From Phocaeicola salanitronis DSM 18170 (GTDB lineage Bacteria; Bacteroidota; Bacteroidia; Bacteroidales; Bacteroidaceae): a stretch of DNA of 64,000 bases. Below are positions 56,301 through 64,000 of this stretch, in pieces. The notes beneath the pieces were generated by a model. That model was not told where the DNA came from. It saw nothing but the letters and a program-made list of their open reading frames with translations, and did not search any database. The position numbers and the translations under genes are program-made. The number at the start of each line of letters is the position of its first letter. Position 1 is the first letter of the stretch. Where the stretch lies: NCBI RefSeq assembly GCF_000190575.1, contig NC_015164.1, forward strand, positions 2,356,001 through 2,420,000, in the 5' to 3' direction.

Positions 56301-56439
56301 TCATGGGTTCACCCAGATCGTCGATTACCTTACCTGTCACTTTCACCGGGTTTTGAGCCATGGCAAAAGGAACGCACATCAATAAGAAAAGTACTGGCAA
56401 TACCAGCCTTTTCAGTCCTGTGTGTTTTTTCTCTTTCAT
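53338..56439 (-). CDS. SusC/RagA family TonB-dependent transporter
   Basis: A 1033-residue SusC-type outer-membrane importer. After the signal peptide (LVLPVLFLLMCVPFAMA), a carboxypeptidase-regulatory-like domain spans about 30-115 (VTGKVIDDLGEPMIGVSVQV). The TonB box region and plug follow (EEVVVIGYGVQKKSSVTGA ... LYVVDGVRLSDISGIDPNDI ... LKDAASAAIYGAEAGNGVIL). The 22-strand barrel ends KKVVFGFNVEF with a terminal Phe for BAM recognition. It imports oligosaccharides of the PUL's target glycan together with the adjacent SusD. Confidence 0.97.
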   Translation of the reverse strand: MKEKKHTGLKRLVLPVLFLLMCVPFAMAQNPVKVTGKVIDDLGEPMIGVSVQVKGTPGGTITDIDGNYSVEVSQGATLIFSYLGYVTEEHQVTGSTLNVTMKENVEALEEVVVIGYGVQKKSSVTGAISQVKAEDMENRTITTAAQALQGKTAGVQLITTSGGPGESPTIRVRGYSSNAPSNPLYVVDGVRLSDISGIDPNDIASMEVLKDAASAAIYGAEAGNGVILITTKKGVVGSSKITYDFQFASQSIARIPELMNAQEYVSYMTESANGSSGIIPMETIQTNWDGITDTDWVDAIFENSKMQKHNIAFSGGSERGNYYLSLTYLDNNGIIVGNNDTYNRMTAAINADYNVKPWLKVGTTNQIEKYNVRRVSGQNAYGSVLSSVLMMDPLTAPVYAADQLPANMENLLAQGYDLMQDPNGNYYGVSAFFEGENYNPLIMMNNNITRNSGFNVTGSIYGDLKPFDGFTFTSRFGYRLSGARSSAVSLPFYGNSVQQNPFINSLTGQSSTTIYYQWENFANYMKTFNDAHTITAMVGMSYQEQSYDYVSGQLQANGEDAIQQNNPLFYYLNYGATSATKTVGGDKTRTAKMSYYGRIGYDYKGRYLLQASLRADAADLSLLPASNRWGYFPAVSAGWTVSEEKFFQSIRNHVTSLKVRASWGQNGSLAALSNYPYSTDMSVTGLYPFTNNTLNFVNAYAPNSLGNEELKWETSEQLNFGFDARFLRDRLTFSMDWYKKTTKDLLITGTTPSLIVGGVVSPINAGNVENKGFEFELGWRDNIKDFSYSIRANLATLKNKVTYLDPSLQRVVGTQFHTYPLSYFEEGYPIYYFRGYQFAGIDPQTGDPTFKDLDGDGVISDGDLGYIGDAIPDITYGITLTAAYKGLDLTVFGTGSAGNQIYNASFRPDQTRSNHLKEIYYDDRWTVDNPNGTKPRAGANYMERYIMSDAVVFDGSFFKIKQIQLGYSLPKSWLKKAFINNLRVYCSLDDFFTFTKYPGFDPEASASSTNGMGIDMGGYPTSKKVVFGFNVEF

Positions 56440-56498
56440 TTGGATGTTGGTTAATAAAGATGAATAGATAAATTAATTAAAAATGAACAATCCCTTTT

Positions 56499-58151
56499 TT
56501 AGAAACCTCGTGTAGGGAATTGTCGAACAAAATTTAGCAACTCTTGGTCGTGATGATATTTTATTTCACATGTGTTGTCAAATATCATTGTTGCACCATT
56601 GTCTGGCGTATAGGTAGGCCATTCCGGTAATTCTTCGGCATTGGGATTGCCCGTGCGGGCAAAATTAGTCCAAGCCTGGCTCATCTTTTCAGCCAAGGTT
56701 TGTGCATCGGTACCACCGCCTGTCATCGAAGCATGACACAAGGCATTGTCGAATACGAAAGGAATCTCCATGCAGTGCGTGCTGCGTAAGATTCCGTCCA
56801 TGACGGGTGATTCCCAAGCAAAAAGATACATGTAAACAGGAGCACCGCCTTGACGAGCTTTCAGCATAGCTTGTTCTACGGCGCTGGGACGGAAGGTAAA
56901 GTCTACATCCAACAGGTCCTTAGGCTGAAAATTGGGATAAATTTTGCCAAAGAGGTTTACGAACTCGTCTGTACGTTCGCCGTATTTTTTACGTGTCAGT
57001 TCCACGGCTTTTTCTTGTGAAATCGTGCGGAAGGCAGGAACATAAGTTGATGCGGTAAATTCGTGCAGTGTAGTACCTATCATTACTGGTATATCTTTGC
57101 TTTGCGCAGGGGCGGCAGGGTCGAAGGGTTGTGCAGGAAGAATATCACCGTCTACTGTAGGTGCCCAGCCGAAAATAAAGCAAGAAGCGTCTCCAGCCTG
57201 TTCTGCCTGCTTGCGGACACGTGCCACTGCCTTTTCACCAGCTGACAGTAATTTATTATAAGGTACGCGCGCGAGAGAATCAATGTGCGAAGCGTCCAGT
57301 CCTAACTCTTTCACAGTTTCTTCACCAATCATGCGTGAGTATCGGGCTTCCATTGTGCGAAGCATAGAACCGCTTTGTACGATAGCTTTGTGAAATAATC
57401 CTTTTGCTGACGGAGTTGCCAGTAAGGTCGAAACCTTACCCCCTCCGCCAGATTGTCCGAAAATGGTTACATTAGCAGGGTCACCGCCAAAAGCACCTAT
57501 ATTGTTTTTTACCCATTGAAGTGCTGCTACGAGATCCATCAGACCGACATTGCCAGACTTGGCATATTTCGGACCGAAAGACGAAAGGTCGAGAAAGCCC
57601 AAAACGTTGAGACGATGATTCAGCGTTACGACTACGACATCGTGGTTCTTAGCCAAGTTCGTTCCATCATACGAAGGGAGTTCCTGTCCGCTACCTGCCG
57701 AATAGCCACCACCGTGCAGCCAAACCATGACAGGACGTTTCTTATTGTCGTTGACACCCGGTGTCCAGATGTTGACGCGCAGGCAGTCTTCATCAGGGAA
57801 ACCGTCATCCCAATTAAAGGAAAAGGCAGATTCATCGCTATACCAGCCCATGCGTTTGGCTTGTGGGCAAGTGGGTCCATAAGCACGGCTGCTGCGGATG
57901 CCTTCCCAGGCATCGGGAGCCGTAGGAGGCATAAAACGTTCGGCTTTGGCATAAGGAATACCTTTGTAAATATAAACATTGTTTTCAATATAGCCTGCTA
58001 CCTGTCCGGATGTGGTACGAACTACGCCCTGTGTGACAGAAGCGGTAATAGGAGTAGGAACAGCCGGGGTGTTCTGCTTGTTTGCAGCTCCGGCGGAAAG
58101 GCAGGTCAAAAAGGCCAAGCTCAGAAAAGATACGGAAATTGCTGTCCTCAT
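56499..58151 (-). CDS. Type B carboxylesterase
   Basis: A 550-residue secreted carboxylesterase of the cholinesterase/pNB-esterase group. After a signal peptide (LSLAFLTCLSAGAA) come GIPYAKAERFMPP, the oxyanion region VMVWLHGGGYSAGSGQELP and the nucleophile Ser234 in VTIFGQSGGGGKVS. DEDCLRVNIWTP is the usual EDCLxxN signature. Such enzymes in PULs may remove acetyl or aryl esters. It is the first gene of the leftward PUL run, with a TATTTTTG box on the minus strand (58183-58190); susC follows after 59 bases. Confidence 0.92.
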   Translation of the reverse strand: MRTAISVSFLSLAFLTCLSAGAANKQNTPAVPTPITASVTQGVVRTTSGQVAGYIENNVYIYKGIPYAKAERFMPPTAPDAWEGIRSSRAYGPTCPQAKRMGWYSDESAFSFNWDDGFPDEDCLRVNIWTPGVNDNKKRPVMVWLHGGGYSAGSGQELPSYDGTNLAKNHDVVVVTLNHRLNVLGFLDLSSFGPKYAKSGNVGLMDLVAALQWVKNNIGAFGGDPANVTIFGQSGGGGKVSTLLATPSAKGLFHKAIVQSGSMLRTMEARYSRMIGEETVKELGLDASHIDSLARVPYNKLLSAGEKAVARVRKQAEQAGDASCFIFGWAPTVDGDILPAQPFDPAAPAQSKDIPVMIGTTLHEFTASTYVPAFRTISQEKAVELTRKKYGERTDEFVNLFGKIYPNFQPKDLLDVDFTFRPSAVEQAMLKARQGGAPVYMYLFAWESPVMDGILRSTHCMEIPFVFDNALCHASMTGGGTDAQTLAEKMSQAWTNFARTGNPNAEELPEWPTYTPDNGATMIFDNTCEIKYHHDQELLNFVRQFPTRGF

Positions 58152-58182
58152 AGCTAATGTTTTTTATTTGGTTGAACAATCG

Positions 58183-58190
58183 CAAAAATA
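58183..58190 (-). promoter_or_regulatory. Promoter -7 box for the carboxylesterase and leftward PUL operon
   Basis: Reads TATTTTTG on the minus strand, 31 bases before the ATG. The repeat array at 58214-58292 sits just upstream, where an activator would bind. Confidence 0.6.
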
Positions 58191-58213
58191 TCACAAGTGG
58201 CAAGAACTGCCTT

Positions 58214-58292
58214 GCCGTTTTCACCTGATAAATATGCCGTTTTGTTTAAATCAGATAGCCGTTTTGTTCAAAGAATAGCCATTCTGTTCAAA
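58214..58292. promoter_or_regulatory. Four phased repeats in the divergent PUL promoter region
   Basis: GCCGTTTTCACCTGA (58214), GCCGTTTTGTTTAAA (58236), GCCGTTTTGTTCAAA (58258) and GCCATTCTGTTCAAA (58278) recur at 22, 22 and 20 bp. Two or more contain TTTG/CAAA half-sites. Position between the carboxylesterase and regulator promoters fits binding sites for the hybrid two-component regulator, but the spacing also matches the window's other phased arrays. Confidence 0.6.
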
Positions 58293-58329
58293 ATATGTCT
58301 TATAATAGTTTTCTGATTCTTTTTTTTCT

Positions 58330-58337
58330 TAACTTTG
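58330..58337 (+). promoter_or_regulatory. Promoter -7 box for the hybrid two-component regulator
   Basis: TAACTTTG, 25 bases before the ATG at 58363. Confidence 0.6.
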
Positions 58338-58362
58338 TACTCGTAACCGAAAGACAGCAAAT

Positions 58363-61300
58363 ATGAAAATTACACATATCCTTCTCCTTATATTATATGT
58401 CAGACTGGCTGCTATCTTCACAGCCTGCAAGCCTTCGGTCGACAATATACAGGTAACCGATGCTCCCCAGTATCCCGTTATTGCCAATGAAATTTCAAAT
58501 CAACAGGTCAATGCTTTTGCTGAGGATGCGCAGGGACATATTTGGATAGGGACTTTCCGCGGACTGAATAAATATGATGCTTATGAGTTTCAGCAATATT
58601 ATTGTACAGACGACTCGTTAGGACCGCAAGATAACCAAATCAAAGCTCTGTTGCGCGATTCGAAGGGGCAATTGTGGGTCTCCAGTGTCAATGGCTTATC
58701 TGTCTACACGGATCAGGATACGTTCCGGCATATCCCCTCCGACCTTATTAATCGGAATGGACTACAGTTGTTGGAGACGCGTGACGGACGCATATTGTTG
58801 AATACTGTCACCAGTTTAGGTGTCTACAATCCTGTAACCGGACGGCTTGAGTATGCTATCCGGCGGTTGGTTCCATCCGGGACGTATGCTGCCCAATGTC
58901 ATATTGATGCGGATAACCGCCTGTGGGTAGCAGATCCGTTAAGCGTCCGTTGCTATGATTCACGAAACTTCGTTTTGCAAGATTCTATTCCGGTAAAAGG
59001 ATATCCTACACATTATTATTATGATTCGAACGGTAAACTTTGGTTAGCGGGCAATCAAAGTCTGCAGATATTCGATTGCCACTCACGCAGTTTTCAACCT
59101 GTTCCTGAAGTTATTTCCAGCCATCCGGTTCTTTCCCGTTTCAATGTCACGCTGATGCATGCCTATGGTAAACATGGATTGTTGTTCAATACAGATTATG
59201 ACGGGTTGTTTTACTACGATAGCCAAGCCAATACCGTCAGCCGTCAAGGAGAACAAGGATTTCCTTTCGAAGTGCCTGACTTCAATGTCAGCGCTTTTTT
59301 TACGGATTCTCATCAAAACTTATGGATTGGTTCAACCGACCAGGGCTATGCTGTAGCTTATCGTTATAAAGAACGTTTTAATCGTGATAACTTTCTGCGT
59401 GCTTCCTTGCAACATAAGTCCGTGGTTTCCGTTGCGGCTGATGGCAATAAAACCTTATGGATAGCTACTTTGTCTGATGGATTATACAGTTACAACCTGA
59501 ATTTGCAAAAAATAGAGAAGGTTGTTTTGTCTGGCTACCTCGGAAAAGGCAACTATATGATATACGCCAATCAAGTATTAGCAGACGGCGAAGGATATAT
59601 TTGGCTGACGACAAGGAATAATGAGGTACTGAAATGTATCCCGGCTCAAAACCGTTTGCAGGTTGTTATGCGTTACGATGTGTATTTGCCAATGTCTATC
59701 GCACGTGACAAGCAAGGCAATATCTTGGTGGGTACTGCCACTTCTTATGTCTATGTATTGCGTCCGAATGAAAAACATTTCACGCCGATACAAGTCTTCA
59801 ACGGCGGTTTTACTTTTATTCCCGGACTATTGCCGCTGGATGATGGAACAGTGCTGGTAGCTGCTTTCGACCAGCCGCTTGAGTTGTTGAATCCAGTGAC
59901 AGGCGAAGTAAAGCCATTGCCCGTTCATAAAGGAGATATGGAACATTGTATCCGTCGTTCTCTTTTTGTTCCTACAGCCCTTTTCCGTAGTGCGAAAGGG
60001 GATATTTGGATAGGCACTGTCAGCAACGGGTTGTTGCATTATACTCCTTTTACCCAGCGTATAGAGGCTTTGGAAGGAACAGCCTGTACGGATATTTCAA
60101 GTATCGAGGAAGACCGGGAAGGCAATCTTTGGATTGGCACACAGCATGGACTCAGCCGGTTGGATGTCCGTACACAGCACTTTACGAATTTCTTTACGGA
60201 TGATGGCATTGGAGGCAGCCAGTTCTACGACCGCGCTTCCTGCCATTTGCCTGATGGTACTTTGGCTTTAGGGGGTACACATGGATTGACATTTTTCGAC
60301 CCTTTGGCTACCACACCTAAGCGTAAAGTGCCTTTGTTGTTCGAAAACCTGAAAGTACATAATCGTCTGATACGTCCGGGCAGCAATGCTTGTATCGAGC
60401 GGCATTTGTCTTATACGCCAGATATCCGTTTGAATTACAATCAAAATGGATTCAGCATTTCTTTTGCAGCTTTGGACTACAACGAATTTGAGCGTATAAA
60501 CTATCATTATTTCCTCGAAGGTTTCGACCATTATTGGATTGATGCCCGTCATAATCGGGAAGCTTATTATGCGAATTTGCCTGATGGCACTTACACTTTC
60601 CATGTCCGTGCTTCAGGCAATGCCCCTGACTCTTTTCAGGCGGAGAGTACTGTCCGTATTATTATTCGTCCTGCTCCATGGAATACATGGTGGGCTTGGT
60701 CGCTTTATTTGCTGGCTGGCGTTTTGTTGATAGGTTTCTTTGTGCAAAGTCTTCGCCGTATCCGTGCCGAGAAAGCGGCTATCTGCCGTGCCGAGCAAGA
60801 GAAAGAACAGGAGCAACGCATCAACCGAATGAATATGAGTTTCTTTGCTAATGTGTCGCACGAGTTCCGTACGCCGCTTACAATGATTGCCGGACCTGTC
60901 CGCCAGTTGTGTGAGGCTCCCGATATTACGGGCGAAAATAAAAACCTGTTGGTCATTGTATGGCGTAGCGTGGAACGTATGTTGCGGTTAGTTAATCAAA
61001 TGATGGACTTTAACAAGCTGGAAAACGATGCGTTGAAGCTGAAAGTGCGTCCGGCAGACATTGTGGGTTTTTTGCGTCACATGACGGATGTTTTCCGCAT
61101 TAATGCTGGCGATAAGGGCATTAACCTGATTATTACCGGTCTGGAAGACAGTTATACGCTTTGGCTGGACGAAGACAAAGTGGAGAAAATCTTCACAAAC
61201 TTAATGGGGAACGCCTTGAAGTTTACTCCGGCAGGTGGAAAGATACGTGTGTCTTTCGATGTCATTACGCGGGCGAAAGCTGCCAGCCTGTTCCCTTTGA

Positions 61301-62451
61301 CTGTTTCCGATTGTGATACACAATGGGTTGAGATTTGTGTCTCTAATACTGGGCCAAGTATTCCGCCTGCCCAGCGTGATAAAATTTTCGAACGATATTA
61401 TCAGGTGAATGCGCCTGATGGTACAGGCAAATACAACTATGGCACAGGTATCGGTCTGTATTATGCCCGAAACCTTGTCCGTCTGCATCATGGATACATC
61501 AAAAATGCAGATCCCGATGAAGGTGAAGGTACACAGTTTATTTTTATTCTGCCGGTCAATGCTTTGTCTTATACAGATGAAGAACGTACTTCCAATCACG
61601 ATGAGCGTCAGGAAAAGGCTTTCCCTTTGCCTGAAACTGTAAAAGCGCAAGCACAACCCAAAGAAGACACGGCGGAACAAGACAACCTCCAGACGTTGTT
61701 GGTTGTGGATGACGATACTGAAATAGCCCACTACTTGCGTGCGTTGCTTTCTCCCTTTTATCGGGTCATTTGCCGTTTCAGTGCAGATAGTGCGCTTCAG
61801 ACCATGCAGGAAGAAGCTCCGGATTTGGTTTTGAGCGATGTTGTCATGCCTGGCAAAGACGGGTATGCTTTTTGCCGTGAAATCAAATCTGACCTGCAGT
61901 TATGCCATATTCCTGTTATTTTGCTAACTGCCAAGTCTTCGATGGACGAGCAGGTGAAAGGGTTGAATATCGGTGCAGATGCTTATGTCACTAAACCTTT
62001 CGATCCTGATTACTTGTTGGCTCTTGTCCGTTCACAGCTGGACAATCGGGCTAAAGTGCGCAGTTTGCTGGGGACAGTCACACAGACGGATGCCCAAACA
62101 CAAGACATGTTGTTGCCTCAGGATGCATCCTTTATGACAGATCTTTATCATTTAATGGAGAACGAATTGTCGAACCCCGAACTGGATGTTGCCCGCATGA
62201 CGGATGTATTGAAAATGTCACGTACTAAGTTCTATTATAAAGTAAAAGGATTGACAGGTGAAAATCCCAGCACTTTCTTCAAGACTTATAAGTTGAACCG
62301 GGCTGCTGAGCTGATAGCTGAGGGGCGGTATACGATTGCTGAAGTTGCCGATATGACAGGGTTTAGCACTCCTTCACGTTTCACTAAGAACTTCAAAAAG
62401 CAATTTGGCGTTGTTCCCAGCGAGTATAAAGGCAAGCAAAGCAAGTCCTGA
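58363..62451 (+). CDS. Hybrid two-component system regulator (HTCS)
   Basis: A 1362-residue single-protein sensor and transcription factor. Periplasmic two-component-regulator propeller blades (WIGTFRGLNKYD, LWVSSVNGLSVY, IWIGTVSNGLLHY) are followed by a Y_Y_Y domain (YHYFLEGFDHYWIDARHN) and a transmembrane helix at about 770-800. The kinase has phospho-acceptor His833 in SHEFRTPLTM, N-box NLMGNALKFTPAGG and GTGIGLYYARNLV. The receiver carries Asp1159 in LSDVVMPGKDG, and an AraC-type HTH ends the protein. HTCS proteins sense an oligosaccharide and switch on their PUL. The N terminus could alternatively be a lipoprotein signal (FTAC). Confidence 0.96.
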   Translation: MKITHILLLILYVRLAAIFTACKPSVDNIQVTDAPQYPVIANEISNQQVNAFAEDAQGHIWIGTFRGLNKYDAYEFQQYYCTDDSLGPQDNQIKALLRDSKGQLWVSSVNGLSVYTDQDTFRHIPSDLINRNGLQLLETRDGRILLNTVTSLGVYNPVTGRLEYAIRRLVPSGTYAAQCHIDADNRLWVADPLSVRCYDSRNFVLQDSIPVKGYPTHYYYDSNGKLWLAGNQSLQIFDCHSRSFQPVPEVISSHPVLSRFNVTLMHAYGKHGLLFNTDYDGLFYYDSQANTVSRQGEQGFPFEVPDFNVSAFFTDSHQNLWIGSTDQGYAVAYRYKERFNRDNFLRASLQHKSVVSVAADGNKTLWIATLSDGLYSYNLNLQKIEKVVLSGYLGKGNYMIYANQVLADGEGYIWLTTRNNEVLKCIPAQNRLQVVMRYDVYLPMSIARDKQGNILVGTATSYVYVLRPNEKHFTPIQVFNGGFTFIPGLLPLDDGTVLVAAFDQPLELLNPVTGEVKPLPVHKGDMEHCIRRSLFVPTALFRSAKGDIWIGTVSNGLLHYTPFTQRIEALEGTACTDISSIEEDREGNLWIGTQHGLSRLDVRTQHFTNFFTDDGIGGSQFYDRASCHLPDGTLALGGTHGLTFFDPLATTPKRKVPLLFENLKVHNRLIRPGSNACIERHLSYTPDIRLNYNQNGFSISFAALDYNEFERINYHYFLEGFDHYWIDARHNREAYYANLPDGTYTFHVRASGNAPDSFQAESTVRIIIRPAPWNTWWAWSLYLLAGVLLIGFFVQSLRRIRAEKAAICRAEQEKEQEQRINRMNMSFFANVSHEFRTPLTMIAGPVRQLCEAPDITGENKNLLVIVWRSVERMLRLVNQMMDFNKLENDALKLKVRPADIVGFLRHMTDVFRINAGDKGINLIITGLEDSYTLWLDEDKVEKIFTNLMGNALKFTPAGGKIRVSFDVITRAKAASLFPLTVSDCDTQWVEICVSNTGPSIPPAQRDKIFERYYQVNAPDGTGKYNYGTGIGLYYARNLVRLHHGYIKNADPDEGEGTQFIFILPVNALSYTDEERTSNHDERQEKAFPLPETVKAQAQPKEDTAEQDNLQTLLVVDDDTEIAHYLRALLSPFYRVICRFSADSALQTMQEEAPDLVLSDVVMPGKDGYAFCREIKSDLQLCHIPVILLTAKSSMDEQVKGLNIGADAYVTKPFDPDYLLALVRSQLDNRAKVRSLLGTVTQTDAQTQDMLLPQDASFMTDLYHLMENELSNPELDVARMTDVLKMSRTKFYYKVKGLTGENPSTFFKTYKLNRAAELIAEGRYTIAEVADMTGFSTPSRFTKNFKKQFGVVPSEYKGKQSKS

Positions 62452-62523
62452 AAGGTGGCTTTTTGTGTTGTGGAAAAATTAAAATGAAAGTCCGCATTCA
62501 GCCAATACATCTCCTTTGAAAAT

Positions 62524-62583
62524 GAATATATACTTCATGTGCGGTTGAATATATACTTCATCCGCCTATGAATATATACTTCA
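62524..62583. repeat. Three GAATATATACTTCA units at 23-bp spacing
   Basis: Near-dyadic units begin at 62524, 62547 and 62570, separated by GC-richer TGTGCGGT / TCCGCCTA linkers. Shares ATATACTTCATCCGC with 3171. The remaining 62452-62803 gap is AT-rich leader for the second SusC gene with no other recognisable feature. Confidence 0.8.
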
Positions 62584-62803
62584 GAGGCAAAGTAAGTACT
62601 ACTGCTTTTTTTGATGCAGACGGGTTGGCAATTGCGGGCATTTAAAATTAAAATAATATGAAAAAATAAATGAATCATGACAACGAATGCTGAAAAAGTG
62701 TAATTTTGTGGCGTAAAAAAACAAGGGCATGCTTCTTGCGTTTGCATTCAAGGGGTTGGGTGAAAACTATTCATGAATAATTATTGAGTTTAATATATAA
62801 TTT

Positions 62804-64000
62804 ATGAGAAGAAGCATTTTTCTAATTTTGTGCTTGTGGTGCACATTACATGCTTTCGCACAAAGCCTGACCGTAACAGGAGTTGTTTTAGACAATACCG
62901 GACAGACGGCCATAGGTGCTACTGTGGTGGAAGAAGGGACTGAAAACGGGACAATCACGAATTTGGACGGGCAGTTTACGCTGACTGTGGAAAAAGGAAG
63001 TACATTGTCTATCAGTTATGTAGGATTTGCTACGCAACATGTGCGTGTCACAAGTGAAAGGCAATTGAAAATCGTGTTGGAAGAAGATTCCGAACTGTTG
63101 GACGAAGTAGTCGTAGTAGGTTATGGTGTCAAGCAGAAGCGTTCCACGATGACTACGGCTATTTCGAAAATGGACCAGAAAGTCTTGCAGAACGCAGCTC
63201 TTTCTAATGCGGCACAAGCCTTGCAGGGTACTGTCAGCGGCTTGCGTGTAACGAATACTTCCGGAGCGCCGGGAAGCGCGCCTACCATCGTATTGCGTGG
63301 CGGGGCAGGAATAGAAAGCGCAGGTTCCCCCTTGGTGGTAGTCGATGGTGTAGTCCGTTCCATGGACGACATCAACCCTTCCGACATCGAATCGATTCAG
63401 GTATTGAAGGACGCCGCTTCTACAGCGATTTATGGAGCCCGTGCCAATAATGGCGTGATTCTGGTGCAGACGAAGAAAGGGAAAGCCGGACATACCCAAG
63501 TCTCTTATAAATTTAAAGGAGGCATGAACTTTGCCCGTAAAGGTTACGAATACATGGATGCCGAGAATTACATCCGTTTCGGACGATTGGGGCGCATGTA
63601 CTCGGGCGGAAGCATTACGGATATCGACAATACAAGAGGATACGGTGCCGTATACGGCGCCAATAACCCTGACCAGTATGCAATCCGCTATTTGGACGGG
63701 AACGAGAACTTGTTGCAAGAAGGTTGGAAACAAATGACCGATCCGGTAACAGGCAGGCAAATCGTATTCAAGGATTACGGGACTACCCTGCGTGACGAGG
63801 TGTACAAAGACCCTGCTTTTACACAAGACCATTACCTGAGTTTTAACGGGGGAAGCGAGAAAGGTACTTTCGCCGCTTCGTTAGGATATTATTCTGAAGA
63901 CGGAACGGTGAAAGGTACGGAATACCGCCGGTTCAGCGGTACATTGAACGGGAATTATAAGGTATTGCCCATCTTGAACATCAAAGGAGGAGTAAGTTTC
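62804..64000 (+). CDS. Second SusC/RagA family TonB-dependent transporter (partial)
   Basis: An open frame from ATG 62804 runs to the right edge, giving 399 codons without a stop. A signal peptide (SIFLILCLWCTLHAFA) is followed by a carboxypeptidase-regulatory-like domain (VTGVVLDNTGQTAIGATVV), the TonB-box region LLDEVVVVGYGVKQKRS, and the plug (AQALQGTVSGLRVTNTSGAP, LVVVDGVVRSMDDINPSDIE, LKDAASTAIYGARANNGVIL). The first barrel strands follow. It is divergent in sequence from the SusC at 53.3-56.4 kb, so it is a separate transporter, presumably followed by its own SusD outside the window and controlled by the adjacent regulator. Confidence 0.95.
   Translation, partial: MRRSIFLILCLWCTLHAFAQSLTVTGVVLDNTGQTAIGATVVEEGTENGTITNLDGQFTLTVEKGSTLSISYVGFATQHVRVTSERQLKIVLEEDSELLDEVVVVGYGVKQKRSTMTTAISKMDQKVLQNAALSNAAQALQGTVSGLRVTNTSGAPGSAPTIVLRGGAGIESAGSPLVVVDGVVRSMDDINPSDIESIQVLKDAASTAIYGARANNGVILVQTKKGKAGHTQVSYKFKGGMNFARKGYEYMDAENYIRFGRLGRMYSGGSITDIDNTRGYGAVYGANNPDQYAIRYLDGNENLLQEGWKQMTDPVTGRQIVFKDYGTTLRDEVYKDPAFTQDHYLSFNGGSEKGTFAASLGYYSEDGTVKGTEYRRFSGTLNGNYKVLPILNIKGGVSF

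Overview
The window is about 64 kb of chromosome from a gut-type member of the Bacteroidales (Bacteroides/Phocaeicola-like; I cannot name the species). The basis is the recurring TAnnTTTG promoter box, SusC/SusD pairs, a hybrid two-component regulator, many Bacteroides-type lipoproteins, and familiar Bacteroidales gene blocks such as DUF6242-uppS-bamA-ompH-ompH-murI.

Layout. 0-11.4 kb is housekeeping: end of a THUMP-like methyltransferase, sufE, an M28 lipoprotein peptidase, an M20 (ArgE-like) deacetylase, an acyl-CoA ligase, prfB, a 43-residue membrane peptide, a CYTH protein, an ECF sigma factor, recO, tRNA-Glu, rpsT and gyrB. At 11.6-14.3 kb is a CBM20-bearing GH77 glucanotransferase. At 14.3-18.06 kb an AT-rich island carries a complete DpnII-type (GATC) restriction-modification system, a truncated XRE regulator and a frameshifted gene of unknown function. 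It is bounded by a 13-bp perfect direct repeat (17 bp with two mismatches). 18-26.6 kb holds DUF2795, a cobalamin adenosyltransferase, a methyltransferase, ferritin, an acyltransferase, proC, a thioesterase, metY and a membrane-anchored MutS-like ATPase. 26.6-28.3 kb is repeat-rich: a truncated outer-membrane barrel gene, tRNA-Leu and tRNA-Gly. 28.3-33 kb is a leftward run (prmC, recX, comF, pyrE, SRPBCC protein, argH). 33-41.2 kb is rightward (ribD, DUF6242 lipoprotein, uppS, bamA, two ompH, murI). pdxST follows a 40-bp tandem repeat.

43.2-64 kb is a polysaccharide utilization locus (PUL): two GH3 enzymes, three CE1-type esterases (two are tandem paralogues), SusD, SusC and a type B carboxylesterase on the minus strand. 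A divergent hybrid two-component regulator follows, then the start of a second SusC running off the edge. Four esterases in one locus suggest an esterified plant glycan, such as acylated or feruloylated xylan.

The most unusual signal is in the spaces between genes. At least seven intergenic stretches carry three or four short, often dyadic units repeated every 20-23 bp (about two DNA turns). The unit sequences differ between arrays, yet some are shared or combined. Alongside them are hairpin elements with a conserved end module and exchangeable inner palindromes, a MITE-like element with perfect 18-bp ends, and a 40-bp tandem array. I could not compare any of these with other genomes.
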